Program-made: the position numbers and the translations under genes | Notes under the pieces: generated by a model | Seen by the model: the letters and a program-made list of their open reading frames with translations, nothing else | What the model was told of the DNA's origin: nothing | Databases searched by the model: none | Shown here: one piece after another, positions 17,556 to 26,677 of the stretch | Layout of the letters: each line of letters begins with the position of its first letter | Numbering within the stretch: the stretch's first letter is position 1 | Assembly (NCBI GenBank): GCA_045106475.1 | Contig: JBGCEO010000093.1 | Span: forward strand, 5,247 to 69,246 | From: Granulosicoccus sp045106475 | Lineage (GTDB): Bacteria; Pseudomonadota; Gammaproteobacteria; Granulosicoccales; Granulosicoccaceae | Reading direction: 5' to 3' | Length of the DNA stretch: 64,000 nucleotides

Positions 17556-18236
17556 ATGCACATCTTATTAGTGGAGGACGACCCCCACACTGCGGATTAT
17601 GCGGCTCGTGGATTCAAAGAGGCTGGCCACGTTGTTGATGTGCTGGACAACGGTAGAGAGGCCGTGATTCAGTGCTTGCAAACAGAGTATGACGTTTTGG
17701 TTGTTGATCGTATGCTGCCCGGTATGGACGGCCTGTCGGTGGTCAAGAGTCTGCGCGCATCAGGCAATAAATCACCGGTAATTTTTCTAACTGCGGTATC
17801 GGGTGTTGATGATCGCGTTGCAGGTCTTGAGGCAGGAGCCGATGACTACCTGACCAAGCCTTTTGCGTTTTCCGAGCTACTTGCCAGAGTCAATGCTCTT
17901 GCGCGAAGACCAGCGACCTCCGTTGAAATAACCCATCTGCAGGTGGCAGACTTGTATCTGGATCTATTAGCGCGGACGGCTCGCAGAGGTGGCCAGGATA
18001 TCGAACTGCAACCTCGAGAATTCACCTTGCTTGAGGTACTTATGCGTAATGAAGGGCGGGTGGTAAGCCGCACCATGTTACTGGAGCAGGTATGGGATTT
18101 TCATTTTGATCCGAAAACCAGCGTAGTAGAAACCCATATAAGTCGCTTGCGGGGTAAGATTGACAAACCGTTTCCGGAGCAGCTTCTGCACACTGTACGC
18201 AATCTTGGGTATAGCCTGCATCCGGCGCGCTCATGA
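17556..18236 (+). CDS. OmpR/PhoB-family response regulator
   Basis: A 226-residue two-domain regulator. The receiver domain has acidic Asp8/Asp9, the phosphorylation site Asp51 (VVDRMLPGMDG) and Lys in DDYLTKPFAF. The C-terminal winged helix ends with ETHISRLRGKIDKP. The frame is open to 17517, but ATG 17556 is preceded by GGAG (17546-17549) and gives the standard MHILLVEDD start. It pairs with the kinase immediately downstream. The target genes are not evident. Confidence 0.93.
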   Translation: MHILLVEDDPHTADYAARGFKEAGHVVDVLDNGREAVIQCLQTEYDVLVVDRMLPGMDGLSVVKSLRASGNKSPVIFLTAVSGVDDRVAGLEAGADDYLTKPFAFSELLARVNALARRPATSVEITHLQVADLYLDLLARTARRGGQDIELQPREFTLLEVLMRNEGRVVSRTMLLEQVWDFHFDPKTSVVETHISRLRGKIDKPFPEQLLHTVRNLGYSLHPARS

Positions 18237-18268
18237 CCGAGCCTAGTTGCAAGATCTGACGATACCTG

Positions 18269-19810
18269 ATGGCCATCAATCCTGACCACAGCGCACCGAT
18301 AACGCCGCCTCAGAGCATGGGTGCGAGCGTCGACTGTGTGGGTCGAGGACTGACCTCTCCCTGTAGCGAAGAGCCGGTCACTGAGTCGAACAAGCAAGGC
18401 CTGCGACAAGTGCTTAAAACAGCACTTTACGCACGATTTATACTGTTGCGCAGCTCAGCATTTCGTATAGGCATCATGTTCTGGTTGATGTTTACTGCGT
18501 GCTTTGGTATTGCCGAATACATATTTTACGAAACCTTGCAGGACCGCATTCTTAACCGAGTGGATGAGACTATTTTTGAACGGTTTGATGCGGTTAAAGA
18601 GGTTTACGAGATTGGTGGGCTGGAATCTGTAATTCAGCTGGCTGAAGCGAGAGGCAAATCACCGATGGCCTCGACAATGGGGTTTCATTTATCAACCCCC
18701 AATGGTGAGCGTATTGCTGGCAACGTACCCATCTGCATAACAGAAATGGGTTGGGATGTATTGATTGGTGAAGATCTGGGTTTGGAAGATCAAGGCTCTT
18801 ACCGTTTCTACACCGGCAAGGTTGGTGGAAACATATTATCTCTAGGCAAGAGCCTCGAAGATCTGGTGGAATTACGTCGCATAGCATTTATATGCTTAGT
18901 ATGGACGCTAGTTGTGTCCACACTACTTGCTTTTCTGGGTGCGTTGTTTTTCGTGATCAGAACCCATAAGCGAATTGATGGAATATCTACCGCTTTGGAC
19001 GGCGTTGCAGCTGGCAATCTAAATGCGCGATTACCCGTGTCCTGCGCACTTGATGATATTGATCAGTTATCGATAAAAATCAACTCATCGCTAGAGCGGT
19101 TGAAGCAAACTGTGGATGGCATGCGGCAGGTAAGCACCGACATAGCTCACGATCTGAAAACACCTCTTAACCGTCTTTATATAACTATCGATGAGGCCGC
19201 CACTAAAAGTCGTGCAGGCAAATGTGTGGGCAATGATCTGGATGGTGCCCTGGAGGAAGCGCAGTCTATCAATGGCACTTTTGAGGCTTTGCTACGAATT
19301 GCCCAAATAGAGGCGGGCGCAAGAAAAGCTCAGTTCAAGTTTTTTGATTTATCGTCTGTTCTAGAAACAGCGGCTGAGGTCTATTTGCCGGTAGTGGAAG
19401 AAAACTCTCAGCACCTGCAGGTTAATCTGGAAGCCGGAAAGTACCTGCCCATGTTTGGCGATCAAAGCCTTGTTTTGCAGTTGCTGGTTAACTTGATAGA
19501 GAACTCTGTACACCATTGCAACGATGCAGCTTCGATTATGCTTAGTGCTGGCGAGCAAAACGGCAATGTATGGTTCAGCGTCGCAGACGATGGGCCAGGT
19601 ATCCCTGATGGGGAGAGGGAAAAAGTATTTCGTCGACTCTATCGGCTTGAACGCAGCAGAACGACTAAAGGCACCGGTCTCGGTTTGAGTCTGGTCAAGG
19701 CAATAGCTGACCTGCATTGCGGATCAATATCCCTGGCAGACAACAATCCCGGTTTGGTCGTGACAGTAAATTTTGATAGGCAGTGTGGATCAGACAGCCA
19801 GACAGGCTAA
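18269..19810 (+). CDS. Membrane sensor histidine kinase
   Basis: A 513-residue kinase, partner of the regulator 32 bases upstream. A hydrophobic segment lies near residues 68-88 and another near 208-230, bounding a periplasmic sensor of about 115 residues. After a HAMP-like segment the H box STDIAHDLKTPLNRLY carries His294; then NLIENSVHH (N box), DDGPGIP (G1) and GTGLGLSLVKAIADLH (G2). The first 45 residues before the membrane helix are longer than usual, so the true start may be internal. No stimulus can be inferred. Confidence 0.9.
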   Translation: MAINPDHSAPITPPQSMGASVDCVGRGLTSPCSEEPVTESNKQGLRQVLKTALYARFILLRSSAFRIGIMFWLMFTACFGIAEYIFYETLQDRILNRVDETIFERFDAVKEVYEIGGLESVIQLAEARGKSPMASTMGFHLSTPNGERIAGNVPICITEMGWDVLIGEDLGLEDQGSYRFYTGKVGGNILSLGKSLEDLVELRRIAFICLVWTLVVSTLLAFLGALFFVIRTHKRIDGISTALDGVAAGNLNARLPVSCALDDIDQLSIKINSSLERLKQTVDGMRQVSTDIAHDLKTPLNRLYITIDEAATKSRAGKCVGNDLDGALEEAQSINGTFEALLRIAQIEAGARKAQFKFFDLSSVLETAAEVYLPVVEENSQHLQVNLEAGKYLPMFGDQSLVLQLLVNLIENSVHHCNDAASIMLSAGEQNGNVWFSVADDGPGIPDGEREKVFRRLYRLERSRTTKGTGLGLSLVKAIADLHCGSISLADNNPGLVVTVNFDRQCGSDSQTG

Positions 19811-19828
19811 GCTGATAGCCGTTACAAC

Positions 19829-20320
19829 TTATCGGTAGTGGTAAGTGGCTTTAATATTAACCGGGAAGTTCAAGGAACGCGCTATAAAGCAGTAGTTGTG
19901 CACGTCCCCGTGAATAGCATCAGCTATTTGCTGATCGTTTCCTGCTTCCAGTGTGATACTCGGTTGCAAGGTTGCACTAAGAAAACGACCAGCACCATTT
20001 TTTGACACCTCGCCTATTGCAAGCGGCTGATCAGTGTAGGCCGTGACCACTATTTTAGCGTTGCTGGCCAAGTGCAGAAACCACAACATGTGACAGGCCG
20101 ATACCGAGCACAATAACAAGTCTTCCGGGTTGGGTAGGGTTTTGTCGCCACCGAGTAATGGATCATTAGAGCAGCTGATAACAGGCTTGCCGGGCGATGT
20201 TATATCCCAGGTTCGATCATAGGCTCGGTAGCTTTGCGTGCCATGACCTCGATTGCCCGTCCATTCCACTTGCGCGGTGTAGCTGTGTTGTTGGGACGGT
20301 AGTGTTGAATCCCCTGACAT
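19829..20320 (-). CDS. OsmC family protein
   Basis: A 163-residue OsmC/Ohr-fold protein. The first conserved Cys lies in EDLLLCSVSACHMLWFLHLA (about residues 64-84) and the second near the end in HNYCFIARSLNFPV, the usual peroxidatic/resolving pair. This points to thiol-dependent reduction of organic hydroperoxides. It lies beyond the rpoH terminator and probably has its own promoter. Confidence 0.88.
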   Translation of the reverse strand: MSGDSTLPSQQHSYTAQVEWTGNRGHGTQSYRAYDRTWDITSPGKPVISCSNDPLLGGDKTLPNPEDLLLCSVSACHMLWFLHLASNAKIVVTAYTDQPLAIGEVSKNGAGRFLSATLQPSITLEAGNDQQIADAIHGDVHNYCFIARSLNFPVNIKATYHYR

Positions 20321-20360
20321 TGATTACTCCAGATTCACGCGATAAGTGCATCGCTTCGGC

Positions 20361-20395
20361 AAAAAAAAAGCCGCCACAAATAGGTGTGGCGGCTT
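20361..20395 (-). terminator. Rho-independent terminator of rpoH
   Basis: Read on the minus strand, an 11-bp stem (arms at 20385-20395 and 20368-20378, AAGCCGCCACA with its complement) is followed by a run of nine T (A run at 20361-20369). It begins 29 bases beyond the rpoH stop, a textbook intrinsic terminator between rpoH and the osmC-like gene. Confidence 0.9.
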
Positions 20396-20423
20396 GTTTT
20401 CGTACTACGATTTAGTTTACGTA

Positions 20424-21293
20424 TCAGGCAGCAAGCAGGTGTGCCTTGATCTTTTTCATGGCAGCTTTTTCTATCTGACGAATACGTTCCGCAGAGACAC
20501 CGTACTCATCAGCTAACTCATGCAAAGTCGATTTCTCATCTTCCAACCATCGACGTTGCAAGATGGTGCGACTGCGATCGTCAAGTATGTCGAACCCTGC
20601 TGCCAACCCTTCATGCGTTTTATCTCTTCCATCCTGACGTTCTAGAATGGTGGACGGATCTTCTTGCTCCTGAAACAGGGTATCCGAAGGCGAGAGACTG
20701 ACACGATCTTCGCTGGCTCCTGGTGGCGCATCAAAGGCACTGTCGTGACCATGCATGCGTGATTCCATTTCGACCACAACCTTTGGGTCGACTCCCAGAT
20801 CGGCAGCCACCGCATTCACCTCTTCCTGGCTGAACCAGTTGAGCTGTTTTTTCGCGCTGCGCAGTTTAAAGAACAGCTTGCGTTGCGATTTTGTCGTAGC
20901 AACCTTTACGATACGCCAGTTGCGAATCACATATTCGTGAATCTCTGCACGAATCCAGTGGACTGCAAATGAGATCAGGCGAACGCCAACATCGGGGTCA
21001 AAACGCTTAACAGCTTTCATGAGTCCGATATTGCCCTCTTGTACAAGATCAGCCATCGGCAATCCATACCCTTTGTAGGTTCTGGCAATGTGCACAACAA
21101 ATCTGAGCTGTGACATAACCAGTTGCCGGGCGGCATCAAGATCTTCGTCATTGCGCAAACGACGCGCAAGGGATTGCTCGTCTTCGACCGTTAGCAGATC
21201 GATGCTGGCGATTTTCGATAGGTAGCTGTTCAAGTCATCAGCGATGACAGGCAACGGCATTGTGTTTTTACTTAAAGTCAGGGCATTACTCAT
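20424..21293 (-). CDS. rpoH: RNA polymerase heat-shock sigma factor RpoH (sigma 32)
   Basis: A 289-residue sigma-70 family factor. Region 2 reads VQEGNIGLMKAVKRFDPDVG, ISFAVHWIRAEIHEYV and NWRIVKVATTKSQRKLFFKLR, the last containing the RpoH box. Region 4 ends YGVSAERIRQIEKAAMKKIK. The frame is open to 21335, but ATG 21293 has a GGAG ribosome binding site and gives the E. coli-like length. Order ftsY-ftsE-ftsX-rpoH is conserved in gammaproteobacteria. A perfect CIRCE operator lies 36 bases upstream of the start, so HrcA is expected to repress it. Confidence 0.97.
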   Translation of the reverse strand: MSNALTLSKNTMPLPVIADDLNSYLSKIASIDLLTVEDEQSLARRLRNDEDLDAARQLVMSQLRFVVHIARTYKGYGLPMADLVQEGNIGLMKAVKRFDPDVGVRLISFAVHWIRAEIHEYVIRNWRIVKVATTKSQRKLFFKLRSAKKQLNWFSQEEVNAVAADLGVDPKVVVEMESRMHGHDSAFDAPPGASEDRVSLSPSDTLFQEQEDPSTILERQDGRDKTHEGLAAGFDILDDRSRTILQRRWLEDEKSTLHELADEYGVSAERIRQIEKAAMKKIKAHLLAA

Positions 21294-21325
21294 TTTGTTT
21301 CTCCAACAGCTGTCGGGACAACTGT

Positions 21326-21355
21326 ATTTTAGCACTCACAGAGTGAGAGTGCTAA
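21326..21355 (-). promoter_or_regulatory. Candidate sigma-70 promoter of rpoH overlapping CIRCE
   Basis: On the minus strand TTAGCA (21355-21350) and TAAAAT (21331-21326) are separated by 18 bases, a plausible -35/-10 pair. Transcription would start near 21319, leaving a leader of about 26 bases. The pair lies almost entirely inside the CIRCE repeat, so a bound HrcA would block polymerase. The -35 match is weak. Confidence 0.45.
21329..21355 (-). promoter_or_regulatory. CIRCE operator (HrcA binding site) upstream of rpoH
   Basis: TTAGCACTC (21329-21337), a nine-base spacer, then GAGTGCTAA (21347-21355): an exact match to the CIRCE consensus TTAGCACTC-N9-GAGTGCTAA. HrcA binds this repeat and represses chaperone genes until heat stress. 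It lies between the ftsX stop and the rpoH start, 36 bases before the rpoH ATG. Confidence 0.95.
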
Positions 21356-21451
21356 ATAGCGGCAAAGTTCCTTCCAGATTTAGTTATTTTATGCGGCCTA
21401 ACTTTACCGATATGTAAGTAATAACCCTTACGAAATCAATAGCTTGCTGGA

Positions 21452-22414
21452 TCAGTTATTTGATGATCTGCGCAGTGTTAACTGCTGTGCTGGGCGGTAC
21501 AAACTGCTCAGCGCGCCGGCAATCCCGAGTAGCAAAGATGCACCCAATACGCTCATTATTTGTGATGCATTTGGCATTTTTAGTGCAAAACTGCTTTGAT
21601 ATAAGCCAGAGAGCTCCTGCGTAGGCCCTTGAATGGCATTAAACGCTAAAAGCGCAATAATGCATGCCACTAAACCTCCAAAAAATCCATAAAGAGCGCC
21701 TGTGTAAAAAATAGGGCGATTTAAAAAACTCTGGTTAGCGCCTAACAGGCTGGCAACCTCCATTTCGCTGCGTCTGCGCAGTAATTCCAGCCTAATGGTA
21801 TTGCCGATAACCAGAAAAGCCGTCAGGGTTAGAAATCCGGTCAGCAAGCCGCCCAGCAACTTTGCCAGCGAGACGAACGATTGCAATCGTTTGACCCAGC
21901 GTAAATCAAGCTGGACACGCTCCACGGCAGGGATGCCGCTCAAAGTCTGCGCAAGTGCCTCCACACGGCCCGCAAGCAGCGTATTGGTATCTGGAAAGAC
22001 CATGATCGCACCGGGTAACGGGTTAGTACCCAAGGCATCGAGAGCTTCACTTATGTCGGCATTTTCCCGAAAAAGCGCAAGAGCCTCGTCGCGGCTGATA
22101 TAGCGCGTATTGCGTATGCCCGGGCTACCCAGCCAGTCCTGAGCTAGCTGTGCACCCTGTAAGTCCGTAACGGATGTCTGTAGATACACTGTCAGACTCT
22201 CGTTATCCAGATTGCGAGTGCCTAATTGGTTAAGCGCATTGCTGGCAAACAGCAGTATGACGGGTAAGGCCAACGTAATGCCAAGCACCAGTAGTGTTAT
22301 CAAGCTGGCGAATTTGTGGCGTTTAAATTGCCGCAGGCTTTGCGCCAGCGCATAGCCACGCTTGCTATAAGTCCAGCGTGGACCTGCTGCATCGGTATCG
22401 TGATCCATGCTCAT
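21452..22414 (-). CDS. ftsX: Cell division protein FtsX
   Basis: A 320-residue permease-like subunit of the FtsEX complex, which links septal peptidoglycan hydrolysis to the divisome. Four membrane helices are seen (about residues 38-60, 185-208, 236-262, 288-308) with a periplasmic domain between the first two. The motif RRRSEMEVASLLGANQSFLNRPIFY is typical. It starts three bases after ftsE ends. Confidence 0.95.
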   Translation of the reverse strand: MSMDHDTDAAGPRWTYSKRGYALAQSLRQFKRHKFASLITLLVLGITLALPVILLFASNALNQLGTRNLDNESLTVYLQTSVTDLQGAQLAQDWLGSPGIRNTRYISRDEALALFRENADISEALDALGTNPLPGAIMVFPDTNTLLAGRVEALAQTLSGIPAVERVQLDLRWVKRLQSFVSLAKLLGGLLTGFLTLTAFLVIGNTIRLELLRRRSEMEVASLLGANQSFLNRPIFYTGALYGFFGGLVACIIALLAFNAIQGPTQELSGLYQSSFALKMPNASQIMSVLGASLLLGIAGALSSLYRPAQQLTLRRSSNN

Positions 22415-22417
22415 TTT

Positions 22418-23161
22418 TCAGCTTTGCTGTGTGGCCGCAGCATTGCGGCGGTGGATGCGCGATGCGGGTCGCACGCTACCTCTGACAGAAGCAGAGTTAG
22501 CACGATCTTCATGCACTAACTGTCCCTGATTTAGAGTCAGTCGAGGGTAATCAAAGGTATTGAGAAGACCCTGATCATGGGTGGCAATGAGTACGGTGAC
22601 ACCAGAGGCATTGAACCGCATCAGAAGCTGCATGATTTCAGCGCTTATTTCCGCATCCAGATTACCGGTTGGTTCGTCAGCAAGCAGCAGTTTGGGTCTT
22701 GCCACAATAGCTCTTGCAATACCAACACGTTGTTGCTCTCCGCCGGATAAGGATTTGGGATAATCCAGTGCCTTGTTAGACAGGGCCACCTTGTCGAGCG
22801 CAGCCGAAACCCGCCTGGTGATGTCAGCAAATTTATACCCGCCGATGATCAACGGCAATGCAACATTGTCGAAGACCGAACGATCTTGCAAAAGCTGGTT
22901 GTCTTGAAAGACCATCCCCATTTGCTGACGTAAGGCGGGTTCCTGGCGAGGCTTTAACGCACTATAGGCCACATTGCCTATTTGTATTTCGCCGGAGCTT
23001 GGGCGTTCAAGCCTGGCAATTAGCTTTAGCAACGAGCTTTTTCCAGCCCCGGAGTGGCCGGTTAAAAACGTGAAAGAGCCTGAGTCCAGCGAGAACGACA
23101 CATCCTTAAGCGCGAATTTTCCCGGTTGGTATTCGAGGTTGATTTGCTCGAAAGTAATCAT
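22418..23161 (-). CDS. ftsE: Cell division ATP-binding protein FtsE
   Basis: ABC ATPase of FtsEX (247 residues). Walker A is GHSGAGKSSLLKL, the signature is LSGGEQQRVGIARAI, and Walker B is LLLADEPTGNLD. The frame is open to 23239, but ATG 23161 gives the family start MITFEQINLEY and lies seven bases after the ftsY stop. The protein has about 25 extra C-terminal residues (rich in Arg, Ala and Ser) compared with E. coli FtsE. Confidence 0.95.
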   Translation of the reverse strand: MITFEQINLEYQPGKFALKDVSFSLDSGSFTFLTGHSGAGKSSLLKLIARLERPSSGEIQIGNVAYSALKPRQEPALRQQMGMVFQDNQLLQDRSVFDNVALPLIIGGYKFADITRRVSAALDKVALSNKALDYPKSLSGGEQQRVGIARAIVARPKLLLADEPTGNLDAEISAEIMQLLMRFNASGVTVLIATHDQGLLNTFDYPRLTLNQGQLVHEDRANSASVRGSVRPASRIHRRNAAATQQS

Positions 23162-23168
23162 GTGAGTT

Positions 23169-24140
23169 TCATCGAGTTGATATGAGAGCGTCGACATAAC
23201 GCTCCGCTTCGAACACTTCCAGATCGGTAACTTGCTCACCTACACCAATAAAGCGAATCGGCAGACCCAGGTGCTCGGCAATGGCGAAAATTACACCCCC
23301 CTTTGCGGTGCCATCGAGCTTGGTGACAGCCATGCCGGTAATATTCATGGCCTCATGGAACTGCCGTGCCTGATTCAAGGCATTCTGGCCGGTACCACCG
23401 TCCAGCACAATCAAGGTTTCATGCGGCGCATCCGGGTCCACTTTGCCGATTACCCGTTTAACCTTTTGCAGCTCTTCCATCAGGTTGGATTGTGTGTGTA
23501 GACGACCCGCTGTATCGGCAATCAATACGTCAATCCCTCGCGCTTTAGCCGATTGCACGGCGTCAAAGATCACTGACGCAGAGTCAGCGCCTGTGCCCTG
23601 GGACACAACGGGCACATTATTACGTTCGCCCCAGGTTTGTAGCTGTTCGACAGCGGCAGCCCTGAAAGTATCGCCGGCGGCCAGCATCACGCTCTTGCCA
23701 CCATCCTGAAGCTGTTTTGCCAGCTTGCCAATCGTGGTGGTTTTCCCGGAACCGTTAACGCCTATCACCAGAATCACAAAGGGACTGTTACTGTCGGGTA
23801 TTTCCAGAGCTTGCTCCACCGGTTGGAGTAGACCAATCAACTCCTGTCGCAATGCTGATCGCAGCGCTTCGGAATCGCCCACTTCAGATCGACTAAGCTG
23901 TCGATTGAGCGCATTCATGACTTTGGCCGTGGCGTCTATACCGACATCGGCCATAATCAGCTGTCCCTCAAGCTCTTCCAGCAGATCGGCATCGATCGGT
24001 TTATTGCCAAGCATGAAGTCCAGCAGATTGTCTCGAAAGCGGGACCGCGTGCGCGACAATTTCGCATCCAGTGGCACGTCCACCTCTGGTTGTTCTTCGC
24101 GTTGCGTTTTTTGTCGCTTGAGAAAACTGAAAATACCCAT
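23169..24140 (-). CDS. ftsY: Signal recognition particle receptor FtsY
   Basis: SRP receptor GTPase (323 residues) that docks ribosome-nascent chain complexes at the membrane. The NG domain is complete: GVNGSGKTTTIGKLA (G1), DTFRAAAVEQL, DTAGR, TKLDGTAKGG and GVGEQVTDLEVF. The acidic A domain of E. coli FtsY is nearly absent; only about 30 residues with a basic N-terminus precede the N domain. It is the first gene of the ftsY-ftsE-ftsX unit. Confidence 0.96.
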   Translation of the reverse strand: MGIFSFLKRQKTQREEQPEVDVPLDAKLSRTRSRFRDNLLDFMLGNKPIDADLLEELEGQLIMADVGIDATAKVMNALNRQLSRSEVGDSEALRSALRQELIGLLQPVEQALEIPDSNSPFVILVIGVNGSGKTTTIGKLAKQLQDGGKSVMLAAGDTFRAAAVEQLQTWGERNNVPVVSQGTGADSASVIFDAVQSAKARGIDVLIADTAGRLHTQSNLMEELQKVKRVIGKVDPDAPHETLIVLDGGTGQNALNQARQFHEAMNITGMAVTKLDGTAKGGVIFAIAEHLGLPIRFIGVGEQVTDLEVFEAERYVDALISTR

Positions 24141-24250
24141 TTACTGGTTTGTTTTGTCCAATTGGTTGATCGTGTTCATGATTCGCTGCGCAAAGCTATG
24201 GGCGCGTCGGTATTATGGCAACTGCAGCCCGTTGAATAGCATCTTACATC

Positions 24251-24880
24251 GTGTCAGTACCCTCAAACCCTAGTAGAAGTGGCCGGCAGAGCAAGTCTTC
24301 TGGACAAGTTCGTATTATTGCGGGCCAATGGCGGGGACGTCGCTTGCCCGTAGCCAATGCGCCGGGGCTCAGGCCAACGGGCGACAGGGTCAGGGAAACG
24401 TTATTCAACTGGTTGCAGAGCGATATTGCCGGAAGTCATTGTTTAGACCTGTTTGCCGGTACCGGAGCGCTGGGATTGGAGGCTTTGTCGAGGTATGCAG
24501 CCTCTGTCACGTTTGTAGAGCCTGATCTGCAGGCAAACAGAATGCTGGTAGACGCCCTCAAGCTGTTTGGTATCGACGAAACTGCCCGATTAGAACAGGG
24601 CTGTGACACTCGTGTAGTGCAAACCAGCGCTGAATTGTTCCTGGCTGAAAACCAAACGCAATTTGATATCGTGTTTATCGACCCGCCCTTTGACCAAGCC
24701 CTGCAAATGGCAACCCTGGCATCATTGTGGCCAGATCATTTGTCAAAGTCGGCTGTGATCTATGTTGAGGCACCGACAAAGCAGGCGTGGGTTGATCCAG
24801 CACCACCAGGATATACAAGCCGTAAGGAAAAACGCTTTGGCGAGGTCTGTGCTCGATTGCTAGATGTGTGTTCAGTCTAG
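24251..24880 (+). CDS. rsmD: 16S rRNA (guanine966-N2)-methyltransferase
   Basis: A 209-residue RsmD. RIIAGQWRGRRLPV and RPTGDRVRETLFNWL open the protein; LDLFAGTGALGLEALSR is the SAM-binding motif and FIDPPF the catalytic N-methyltransferase motif IV. Start is GTG 24251. It is divergent from ftsY across 110 bases, the same arrangement as in E. coli. Confidence 0.95.
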   Translation: MSVPSNPSRSGRQSKSSGQVRIIAGQWRGRRLPVANAPGLRPTGDRVRETLFNWLQSDIAGSHCLDLFAGTGALGLEALSRYAASVTFVEPDLQANRMLVDALKLFGIDETARLEQGCDTRVVQTSAELFLAENQTQFDIVFIDPPFDQALQMATLASLWPDHLSKSAVIYVEAPTKQAWVDPAPPGYTSRKEKRFGEVCARLLDVCSV

Positions 24881-24980
24881 TTTCTTCGCGAGCCAGATAA
24901 GTCAGATTGGCTGGTCTGTCTGATTGCGCAGCGAGATATTTTCCAGCACACTCATATACTGAACTATTGGGGAAACCTTA

Positions 24981-25484
24981 ATGCGTGTGAAAGCCATCTA
25001 TCCCGGTACATTCGACCCGATGACGGTCGGACACATTGACGTAGCAAAACGTGCCAGCAGCATGTTTGATGATGTCATCGTGGCTGTGGCCGAGAGTACA
25101 GCCAAGGGGCCATTCTTTCCGCTCGATGATCGCGTAGCGATGGCCACCCATATACTGGCTGACTTGGAAAATGTAACTGTGCAGTCATTCGGAGGTTTGC
25201 TGGTTGATTATGCAGCGGAATCAGGCAGCAAGGTAATCGTTCGCGGATTGCGTGCAATATCCGATTTTGAGTATGAAGTGCAGATAGCAGGTGTTAATCG
25301 ACACCTGGCCCCCGATATTGAAACTGTATTTATTGCTGCAGCTCAGGAGTACACCTTTCTCTCATCGAGTATTGTTCGGGAGATAGCGAGGATGCATGGG
25401 GATGTGACCGAATTTGTTCATCCCATGGTCATCGAGTATTTTGAGCGGCGTCACGATCTTGCATTGAGTAAGGGCGAGGACTAG
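24981..25484 (+). CDS. coaD: Phosphopantetheine adenylyltransferase
   Basis: CoaD, 167 residues, transfers AMP to 4'-phosphopantetheine in coenzyme A synthesis. AIYPGTFDPMTVGHIDVAKRA holds the nucleotidyltransferase TxGH motif, VIVRGLRAISDFEYE and EYTFLSSSIVREIA are also diagnostic. It lies 100 bases after rsmD, preceded by a GGGGAAA stretch acting as ribosome binding site. Confidence 0.96.
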   Translation: MRVKAIYPGTFDPMTVGHIDVAKRASSMFDDVIVAVAESTAKGPFFPLDDRVAMATHILADLENVTVQSFGGLLVDYAAESGSKVIVRGLRAISDFEYEVQIAGVNRHLAPDIETVFIAAAQEYTFLSSSIVREIARMHGDVTEFVHPMVIEYFERRHDLALSKGED

Positions 25485-25545
25485 TGAAAACTCACGGCCG
25501 TACAACTATTCATTTAAGAGCACATCGCAAACCGGAATCCTGTCA

Positions 25546-25806
25546 ATGGCCTTGTTGATTACAGACGAATGCATCAACTGTGATGTGTGCGAACCCGAAT
25601 GCCCCAATGATGCAATTTACATGGGCGCAGAGATCTATGAGATCCACCCCCAATTGTGTACTGAATGTGTGGGGCATTTTGATGAGTCGCAATGCGTGGT
25701 TGTGTGTCCAGTGGAGTGCATAATAGTAGATGCAAACAACACCGAGACTCAGGGTGAATTGCGTTTAAAGTATGAGTCGCTTATGCGAGATAACCCTCAA
25801 AAGTGA
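25546..25806 (+). CDS. yfhL: YfhL family 2[4Fe-4S] ferredoxin
   Basis: An 86-residue ferredoxin with CINCDVCEPECP for one cluster and CTECVGHFDESQCVVVCPVEC for the other; the longer loop between Cys residues is the YfhL/Alvin-type feature. It follows coaD and faces mutM, a common gene order. The electron donor and acceptor are unknown. Confidence 0.93.
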   Translation: MALLITDECINCDVCEPECPNDAIYMGAEIYEIHPQLCTECVGHFDESQCVVVCPVECIIVDANNTETQGELRLKYESLMRDNPQK

Positions 25807-25864
25807 GGCTTTGCCTGCCGTTTTTGCTTGGGTATTTTATACTTCGACCCTGTGCCTCGGGTGT

Positions 25865-26677
25865 TCAGCTTTGGCATCGAGAGCAATAGAAAGTCGAGCG
25901 TTGCCCCAGCACTTTTTGCTTTATAAGTGTCTTGCATACCCGGCAAGGTTCTCCCTCGCGTCCATACACTTGTAGTGATTGTGCAAAGTAGCCCGGGTTG
26001 CCATCGCTATTAATAAAATCCCGCAGTGTCGTGCCACCTTGTGTAATCGATCGTTGCAGAACCTTCTTGATTACGTCAGCCAGCAATTGTGCCTCTTTTT
26101 TAGTGATGCGCTTAGCTGAGCGTGTCGGGCGAATACCAGCCATAAACAAGGATTCGCTGGCATAGATGTTACCCACTCCAACAACTATCGCGCTATTCAT
26201 AATGAAGTTCTTGATGGCTACGTGTCGTTTTCTAGTGGCCTTGAACAGGTAGTCGCCGTTAAAGTCATCAGACAGAGGTTCGGGCCCAAGTTTTTCCAGT
26301 AGCTTGTGGGTAGGATCACCAGCGGCCTGCCAAAGAAAGCAACCGAAGCGTCGTGGATCATGAAAGCGCAGTATTGCACCTGATTCGAGTATCAATTCCA
26401 CATGATCATGCTTACGTCTGTCCTCCTTAGCGTGGCAGATACGCAGGCTTCCAGACATTCCCAAATGAACTATCGCCGTGCCAGCGGCTACCTCTATCAA
26501 CAGGTATTTACCCCTTCTGTTGACAGCGCTAACAGTGGCTCCTGCTAAAACATGAACATCCTTTGGTACCGGCCATCGCAGTTGCGGATTGTGGATGGTA
26601 ATCATTTTTATTGCCTTCCCGACCAGGTGTGGTTCTATCCCACGGCGCGTGGTTTCGACTTCGGGTAACTCAGGCAT
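25865..26677 (-). CDS. mutM: Formamidopyrimidine-DNA glycosylase
   Basis: Fpg/MutM, 270 residues, removes 8-oxoguanine and nicks the abasic site. After Met removal the catalytic Pro and Glu lie in MPELPEVETTRRGI. Other motifs: LIEVAAGTAIVHLGMSGSL, GVGNIYASESLF and a C-terminal zinc finger CRVC...CSRC. Its start overlaps by one base the stop of the DUF4340 gene, so it may be expressed with the Gld-like ABC genes. Confidence 0.96.
   Translation of the reverse strand: MPELPEVETTRRGIEPHLVGKAIKMITIHNPQLRWPVPKDVHVLAGATVSAVNRRGKYLLIEVAAGTAIVHLGMSGSLRICHAKEDRRKHDHVELILESGAILRFHDPRRFGCFLWQAAGDPTHKLLEKLGPEPLSDDFNGDYLFKATRKRHVAIKNFIMNSAIVVGVGNIYASESLFMAGIRPTRSAKRITKKEAQLLADVIKKVLQRSITQGGTTLRDFINSDGNPGYFAQSLQVYGREGEPCRVCKTLIKQKVLGQRSTFYCSRCQS

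Noticed and set aside
22418..23239. Longer FtsE start at 23239
   Set aside because: It would overlap ftsY by 71 bases and add residues with no family match; ATG 23161 fits the family.
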